Assembly: GCA_903919215.1 (NCBI GenBank)
Contig: CAIXHI010000296.1
Span: forward strand, 1-18,765
Origin: an uncultured Acidimicrobiaceae bacterium
Lineage (GTDB): Bacteria > Actinomycetota > Acidimicrobiia > Acidimicrobiales > Ilumatobacteraceae
Direction: 5' to 3'
DNA length: 18,765 bases
Position 1 is the stretch's first letter, and each line of letters starts with the position of its first letter. This document shows, one piece after another, positions 14,818 to 18,765 of this stretch. The notes under the pieces are model-generated. The model was given only the letters and a program-made list of their open reading frames with translations. It did no database searches and was not told the DNA's origin. The position numbers were made by a program, and so were the translations under genes.

Positions 14818-15851
14818 CCGCCTTCGCCGCCGACGACCTCGTCGCCGACACCGTCGACCGCCTGCTGCTCGACCTGTGCTCACCCGATGTGGTCGAGCAC
14901 GCCGAGTCCGACGGCTGGGCCCCCGAGCTGTGGAACGCGTTCAGCGAGTCCGGCTTCCCCTGGGTGTCCGTGCCCGACACCGCCGGCGGGTCGGGCGGCA
15001 CGCTCGGCGACGCCGCCGCCATCCTGCACGGCATCGGCCGCTACGCCGCGCCGGTACCCGTGGCCGAGACCGGCATGCTTGCCGGTTGGCTGCTGGCCGG
15101 TTCGGGCCTCGAGATTCCCGGTGGCGTGGCCACCGTCGCCACCGGCCTGTCGCTGCAGGGCGGTCACCTCGTCGGTGATGCCACCGTCGCTTGGGGCGCA
15201 CGCAGCGAACGTATCGTCGCACTCGTACAGGACGGCGCAGCATGGAAGGTCGCCTCGGTGCCCACGTCGGCATTGGCGATCGAGCGTGGCGCCAACCTTG
15301 CTGGCGAGCCGAGCGACCTCGTGCACTTCGACGTCGCGTCGGGCGGGTTCGACCTCGCCGCAGCCGCCGAGGGCGTCGACGCCGACGCGCTGTTGCAGCG
15401 TGGAGCGTTGTCGCGGGTCATCCTCTCGGCAGGTGCATTCCGTGCGCTCACCCAGATCACCATCGACTACACGAACGAGCGCAAGCAGTTCGGCAAGACC
15501 ATCGCCGGCTTCCAGGCCGTGCAGCAGTTCCTCGTCAACACCGCGCAGTGCTCCGTGCGGGTGAACATGGCAGCCGAGCGGGCAGTGCGCGCGTTGGCTG
15601 CCGGCGAGCCGGGGATCGCCATCGCCGCGGCGAAGGTGCTCACCGATGCCGCTGTTGCCGAAGGCACTCGCGCTGCGCACCAGGCGCACGGCGCGATGGG
15701 CGTCACCCGCGAGTACCCGCTACACCAGCTGACGCGTCGGCTGTGGGCGTGGCGCCACGAGTACGGCACCGCCTCCATGTGGCGCCGTCGCTTGGGCACC
15801 GCCGCCCACCAGGCCGGTGCCGACAGGGTGTTCCAGCTCATCACCGACTGA
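14814..15851 (+). CDS. Acyl-CoA dehydrogenase, small/partner subunit 2
   Basis: This 345-residue partner subunit has an N-terminal half degenerate for an acyl-CoA dehydrogenase and rich in Ala, Gly and Val, with no SEPxSGSD loop. The C-terminal domain is well kept: NERKQFGKTIAGFQAVQQ (221-238), with the FAD-contacting Arg and Gln, and AHGAMGVTREYPLHQLTRRLWAWR. It starts at ATG 14814, overlapping the large-subunit stop, and has a near-perfect GGAGG six bases upstream, so it should be translated at least as well as its partner. It is the last gene of the operon. Heterotetramer formation with the preceding product is inferred from the known FadE pairs. Confidence 0.88.
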   Translation: MTAFAADDLVADTVDRLLLDLCSPDVVEHAESDGWAPELWNAFSESGFPWVSVPDTAGGSGGTLGDAAAILHGIGRYAAPVPVAETGMLAGWLLAGSGLEIPGGVATVATGLSLQGGHLVGDATVAWGARSERIVALVQDGAAWKVASVPTSALAIERGANLAGEPSDLVHFDVASGGFDLAAAAEGVDADALLQRGALSRVILSAGAFRALTQITIDYTNERKQFGKTIAGFQAVQQFLVNTAQCSVRVNMAAERAVRALAAGEPGIAIAAAKVLTDAAVAEGTRAAHQAHGAMGVTREYPLHQLTRRLWAWRHEYGTASMWRRRLGTAAHQAGADRVFQLITD

Positions 15852-15880
15852 CCACACTTTCGACCCTCTCTGTCCCACAC

Positions 15881-15910
15881 ACACCACGAGGTCCCGTGGG
15901 CCTCGTGTGG
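15881..15910 (+). terminator. Possible weak terminator hairpin
   Basis: ACGAGG (15886-15891) pairs with CCTCGT (15901-15906) around a 9-base loop, with partial extension outward through CAC/GTG and one bulge. It lies 30 bp after the dehydrogenase operon and before the next promoter. There is no T-run. Confidence 0.3.
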
Positions 15911-15937
15911 CAAGAAGGCGGAGAACACCGGGGTGAG

Positions 15938-15953
15938 TTGACACATGCGTCAG
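15938..15953. promoter_or_regulatory. Putative TetR operator, copy e
   Basis: The site reads TTGACA CATG CGTCAG, 55 bp before the amidohydrolase ATG. Here the left arm is also a perfect -35 hexamer of the promoter described next, so binding would occlude RNA polymerase. Confidence 0.62.
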
Positions 15954-15966
15954 ATGTGCCTAACGT
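15938..15966 (+). promoter_or_regulatory. Promoter of the amidohydrolase gene
   Basis: TTGACA (15938-15943), a 17-bp spacer and TAACGT (15961-15966) make a good sigma-70-type promoter. Predicted transcription starts near 15973, leaving a leader of about 36 bases with GGGGGA before ATG 16009. Confidence 0.55.
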
Positions 15967-16008
15967 CGGGGCGCGCCCGGTCGTGGGGCGCCGTCTCTGG
16001 GGGATGCA

Positions 16009-17295
16009 ATGAACGCCGACGACATGATCCTGATCTCCGTCGATGACCACGTCATCGAGCCGAAGAACATGTTCGACAACCACTGGCCGGCCAGCCTCAA
16101 GGGCCAGGAGCCGAAGAACACCCGCCGCGAGCGCGGCGATGTGTGGGAGTTCCAGGGTCTGGAAGCACCCAATGTCGGCCTCAACGCGGTCGCCGGCTGC
16201 CCGCCAGAGGAGTACAATCTCGACCCCACCGAGTACGAGCAGATGCGCCCCGGTTGCTTCGACAGCGACCTGCGCGTGCTCGACATGAGCGCCTCGGGCA
16301 TCCTCGCCGGGATGAACTTCCCGACGTTCCCGCACTTCTGCGGCCAGTACTTCCTGCGCATGCCCGACAAGGACCTGTCGCTCGTCGCGGTCCAGGCCTA
16401 CAACGACTGGCACATCGACGAGTGGGCCGGCAGCCACCCCGACCGCCTGATCCCGATCTCACTGATGCCGCTGTGGGACCCGCAGTTGATGGCCGACGAG
16501 ATCCGCCGTGTCGCGGCCAAGGGTTGTCACGCCGTCACGTTCTCGGAGAACCCGGCCAAGCTCGGCCTGCCCAGCTATCACACCGAACACTGGGACCCGT
16601 TCTTCAAGGCCTGCGCCGACGAGAACGTGAACATCTGCCTACACATCGGTTCGTCCAGCAGCATGCCGCTCACCACCCCCGACGCCCCGCCGGAAGTGGT
16701 GATCTCGCTGACCCCCACGAACAGCATGCTGGCCATCGCCGACGTGGTGTTCTCTGGCATCTTCAAGCGCTTCCCCACCTTGCAGATCGCGATGAGCGAA
16801 GGCGGCATCGGCTGGATTCCCTACATCCTCGAGCGGATGGACTACACCTACCAGCACCACCACGCCTGGACCGGCACCGACCTCGGCGGACGCCTGCCCA
16901 GCGAGATCTTCCACGATCACTTCTGGACATGTTTCATCGACGATGCCGCTGGCCTGCAGATGCGCGACCTCATCGGCGTCGACAAGATGATGTACGAGCT
17001 CGACTACCCGCACAGTGACTGCACGTGGCCGACGGCCCCCGAGTCGCTGTGGAAGGGAATCCAGCACCTGTCCGATGCGGAGATCAACAAGATCACCCAC
17101 GAGAACGCGATGCGTTGCTACGGCTTCGACCCGTTCAAGTACCGCCCGAAGGAGCTGAGCACCGTCGCCGCCCTGCGCGCCGAGGCCGCCGCGGCCAACG
17201 TCAATGTGGAGATCACGTCGATGGGCCGCCGTAAGGCGGACGGCAACATGATGGCCGACCTGTTGAAGAGCGCCGCGCAGGGCGCCAAGAGCTGA
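16009..17295 (+). CDS. Amidohydrolase-2 (ACMSD-like) metal-dependent hydrolase/decarboxylase
   Basis: This 428-residue protein belongs to the amidohydrolase superfamily, amidohydrolase-2 branch, whose members decarboxylate or hydrolyse ring-derived acids with a divalent metal. The strand-1 metal motif appears as SVDDHVIEP (Asp12, His14). His212 in ICLHIGS and Asp332 in YELDYPHSDCTWP fit the later metal ligands, with Glu264 in MSEGGIGWIP. The catalytic set looks intact. A C-terminal tail of about 60 residues beyond the barrel is Ala-rich. Similar proteins often accompany catabolic clusters, but their reaction is mostly unproven. The start is ATG 16009, with GGGGGA close upstream. It forms its own unit with its own promoter and operator, and its stop lies inside the palindrome at 17291. 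Confidence 0.85.
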   Translation: MNADDMILISVDDHVIEPKNMFDNHWPASLKGQEPKNTRRERGDVWEFQGLEAPNVGLNAVAGCPPEEYNLDPTEYEQMRPGCFDSDLRVLDMSASGILAGMNFPTFPHFCGQYFLRMPDKDLSLVAVQAYNDWHIDEWAGSHPDRLIPISLMPLWDPQLMADEIRRVAAKGCHAVTFSENPAKLGLPSYHTEHWDPFFKACADENVNICLHIGSSSSMPLTTPDAPPEVVISLTPTNSMLAIADVVFSGIFKRFPTLQIAMSEGGIGWIPYILERMDYTYQHHHAWTGTDLGGRLPSEIFHDHFWTCFIDDAAGLQMRDLIGVDKMMYELDYPHSDCTWPTAPESLWKGIQHLSDAEINKITHENAMRCYGFDPFKYRPKELSTVAALRAEAAAANVNVEITSMGRRKADGNMMADLLKSAAQGAKS

Positions 17296-17320
17296 CCCAA
17301 CTCAGCTGAGTTGGGTCAGC
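17291..17320. terminator. 30-bp perfect palindrome, probable bidirectional terminator
   Basis: GCTGACCCAACTCAG is followed directly by its exact reverse complement, giving 15-bp arms with no spacer. It contains the amidohydrolase TGA (17293-17295) and lies 14 bp from the convergent Rieske gene end, the right place for a terminator used from both sides. No T-run is present; a protein-binding role is also possible. Confidence 0.6.
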
Positions 17321-17333
17321 CAGATGTGCTCGC

Positions 17334-18326
17334 TCAGGTCGGCTCGACCTCGTAGAACTGCTTGGCCCACTTGCGCAGCGCTCCGTACGGCCGCGCATCC
17401 TGCTGGGCGAACGCGGGCGTCTCGATGTAGATCTGGTAGCGCCAGATCTCGAGGTCGTCCCGCAATGTGGTCAGGAACTGGGTCTTGGCCCGCTCGCGAT
17501 ATGCAGCCGGCACCTCGTCGCTCGTGTCGCCAGCGTCACGGGGCCACCAGATCGAATAGAACATGTCGGAGGTCTCATCGTCGATCGGGGTCGTGAAGAA
17601 CACCAGGCGGTAGTGCACACTGCCCTCGAAGATGGCGAACGAGCCACCGACGCCGCAGGAGATGCCGTTGATCTTCATTGCCATGCCGTCGGGCGACTTG
17701 GCGTTCGGCAGCGGCCAGCCGGCGATCGATGTGTAGAACGGGCCGTCGGCCTTCCAATCGATCAACACCGGGTCGACCGTGGCATTGTGCACGTACTTGA
17801 AGTGGACGCTGTCGGGCGCGTTCTCGAGCGTGATTTGTGGGTGCACCGGCTCCTTCTCGTACTTGACCGACAGCTGCGGGTACGCCGGGTAGTAGTCGTC
17901 GGCGCTCGACGGCAGGTGCGGGATCACTGTCCAGATGTCGGGAAGCTCCCAGCGCGGTGGCCCGTTGAACGGATCGTGCCACATGAACATGCACTCGTGG
18001 CGCTCGTCAACTGGCCACGACTTCAGCTGCTGGCTCACATTCGGGCGGTCCTCGTACGGGATGTATTTGTTCTCGCCGTCGCTGCCCCAGCCCCAACCGT
18101 GATACGGGCACTCGATGCAATCGCCGCTCACCTTGCCGCCATGGCCAAGGTGCGCGCCAAGATGGCGGCAGTGCGCATCGAGAATGTGCAGCACCCCCTC
18201 ATGGGTGCGGTAGGCGACGAGGTGCTGGCCGAAGTAGTACATCGGCTTCGTCGTCCCCGGCGCGATATCCGCGCTCCAACCGACCATGAACCAACCCGTG
18301 GGCTTCCACGTGAACGGAACCTTCAC
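17334..18326 (-). CDS. Rieske non-heme iron oxygenase, KshA-like
   Basis: This 330-residue oxygenase component is predicted to hydroxylate a steroid or related ring compound with O2 and electrons from a separate reductase. The Rieske [2Fe-2S] ligands are Cys53, His55, Cys73 and His76 (C-R-H, 17 residues, C-P-Y-H). The catalytic iron site appears in ENAPDSVHFKYVH (Asn169, Asp172, His175, His180) and Asp291 in DDLEIW. The C-terminus (DLEIWRYQ, then LRKWAKQFY) follows 3-ketosteroid 9-alpha-hydroxylase KshA closely from memory. The start is GTG 18326, with GGGGGAG seven bases upstream; the open frame reaches 18410, but that stretch holds the operator and is not KshA-like. No KshB-type reductase gene is in the window. 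Steroid as substrate is inferred. Confidence 0.9.
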   Translation of the reverse strand: MKVPFTWKPTGWFMVGWSADIAPGTTKPMYYFGQHLVAYRTHEGVLHILDAHCRHLGAHLGHGGKVSGDCIECPYHGWGWGSDGENKYIPYEDRPNVSQQLKSWPVDERHECMFMWHDPFNGPPRWELPDIWTVIPHLPSSADDYYPAYPQLSVKYEKEPVHPQITLENAPDSVHFKYVHNATVDPVLIDWKADGPFYTSIAGWPLPNAKSPDGMAMKINGISCGVGGSFAIFEGSVHYRLVFFTTPIDDETSDMFYSIWWPRDAGDTSDEVPAAYRERAKTQFLTTLRDDLEIWRYQIYIETPAFAQQDARPYGALRKWAKQFYEVEPT

Positions 18327-18387
18327 TGCGCAACTCCCCCTTGTGCCGCTGGCGGCACCGGCCCCATACCGGCGAGACACACCCTGG

Positions 18388-18393
18388 TATCTT
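18388..18393 (+). promoter_or_regulatory. Candidate -10 box of the isochorismatase-like gene
   Basis: TATCTT (TAnnnT) lies directly upstream of operator copy f and 36 bp before ATG 18430, so transcription would begin inside the operator. No convincing -35 box is seen. Confidence 0.35.
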
Positions 18394-18394
18394 C

Positions 18395-18410
18395 CTGACG
18401 CATCTGTCAA
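18395..18410. promoter_or_regulatory. Putative TetR operator, copy f, divergent promoter
   Basis: On the - strand the site reads TTGACA GATG CGTCAG, nearly identical to copies a and e. It lies between the divergent Rieske (start 18326) and isochorismatase-like (start 18430) genes and could control both. Confidence 0.62.
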
Positions 18411-18429
18411 CTACTTCCGGAGGACTTTC

Positions 18430-18765
18430 ATGACCACGCACGCCGACGATCGCCTCCGTCAGCTTGTTGTTCCAGCGCACACCGCGCTGTTGACGATGGA
18501 GATGCAGAACGGCATCGTTGGCGACGCCGCCATCTTGCCGGTGCTGCCGCAAGCAGTGAAAGCCGCTGGCATGTTGCCGATCGCCGGCAGAGTGGCCAAG
18601 GCAGCACGGGCTGCCGGCGTACGCGTCGTGCACGGCACCGCGGTCGAGCGTGAGGATGGTGCCGGTGGCGCGGTCAACTGCAAGATCTTCGCGATCGGCG
18701 ACAAGCGCCGCCGCGAAGGCAGCAGCCCGATCCTCATCGGCAGCGAGGGCGCACGCATCGTCGAC
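18430..18765 (+). CDS. Isochorismatase-like (cysteine hydrolase family) protein, 3'-truncated
   Basis: The first 112 codons of an isochorismatase-superfamily gene are visible before the right edge. ATG 18430 has GGAGGA five bases upstream. The segment TALLTMEMQNGIVGD is the first core strand and catalytic loop of the family, which usually reads D-x-Q; here Glu stands in place of that Asp. Next come VAKAARAAGVRVVHGTAV, the second strand, and the start of a loop. The catalytic Cys and Lys/cis-peptide region would be partly beyond the window. Members hydrolyse amides, vinyl ethers or related bonds, so the role here is unknown. It is expressed divergently from the Rieske oxygenase under operator f. 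Confidence 0.8.
   Translation, partial: MTTHADDRLRQLVVPAHTALLTMEMQNGIVGDAAILPVLPQAVKAAGMLPIAGRVAKAARAAGVRVVHGTAVEREDGAGGAVNCKIFAIGDKRRREGSSPILIGSEGARIVD

Noticed and set aside
18327..18410. N-terminal extension of the Rieske protein up to 18410
   Set aside because: It would overlap operator f, has no family similarity, and GTG 18326 has a strong ribosome binding site at 18334-18340.
1..18765. tRNA, rRNA, insertion sequences, phage or plasmid genes
   Set aside because: No transposase, integrase or structural RNA was recognised. Gene spacing and composition look uniform across the window.

Overview
This 18.8 kb window is GC-rich and densely coding. It looks like part of a catabolic gene cluster from an actinobacterium. 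Supporting signs are the F420-type (LLM) oxidoreductase, paired large and small FadE-type acyl-CoA dehydrogenases, a KshA-like Rieske oxygenase, TAnnnT-type -10 boxes and apparently leaderless starts. The genus cannot be read from the sequence. An Acidimicrobiia-like origin is only an impression.

Layout. (1) Positions 2-1596 hold two overlapping SDR dehydrogenase genes, the first cut by the window edge. (2) Positions 1654-7209 form one tight + strand operon: LLM oxidoreductase, large acyl-CoA dehydrogenase (ACAD), small ACAD, second large ACAD, MFS transporter. (3) A crotonase gene on the - strand (7229-8038) diverges from a + strand operon (8092-10433) of a TetR-family regulator and two tandem TesB-like double-hotdog thioesterases. 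(4) A second crotonase stands alone (10537-11304) and is followed by a hairpin. (5) Positions 11448-15851 form an operon: Hsd4A/MFE-2-like SDR, thiolase, large ACAD, small ACAD. (6) An amidohydrolase-2 family gene (16009-17295) ends in a 30-bp perfect palindrome. (7) A KshA-like Rieske oxygenase gene (- strand, 17334-18326) diverges from an isochorismatase-like gene cut by the right edge (18430 onward).

How they fit together. The set supplies repeated beta-oxidation chemistry (acyl-CoA dehydrogenation, crotonase-fold steps, 3-hydroxyacyl/alcohol oxidation, thiolysis, thioester hydrolysis), a ring-type oxygenase, a flavin/F420 oxidoreductase, a C-C or C-N hydrolase/decarboxylase and a transporter. 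Degradation of a steroid-like, terpenoid or other alicyclic substrate is plausible. The substrate is inferred, not shown. No MaoC hydratase, acyl-CoA ligase, Cyp125 or KshB-like reductase lies in the window.

Most notable observation. A 16-bp dyad, TTGACA-N4-YGTCAR-like, occurs once in front of each of the six transcription units or divergent pairs whose 5' end is visible (1600, 8070, 10483, 11388, 15938, 18395). One copy sits in the regulator's own divergent promoter. This suggests a single local TetR regulon whose operator differs from the KstR and KstR2 motifs as I recall them.
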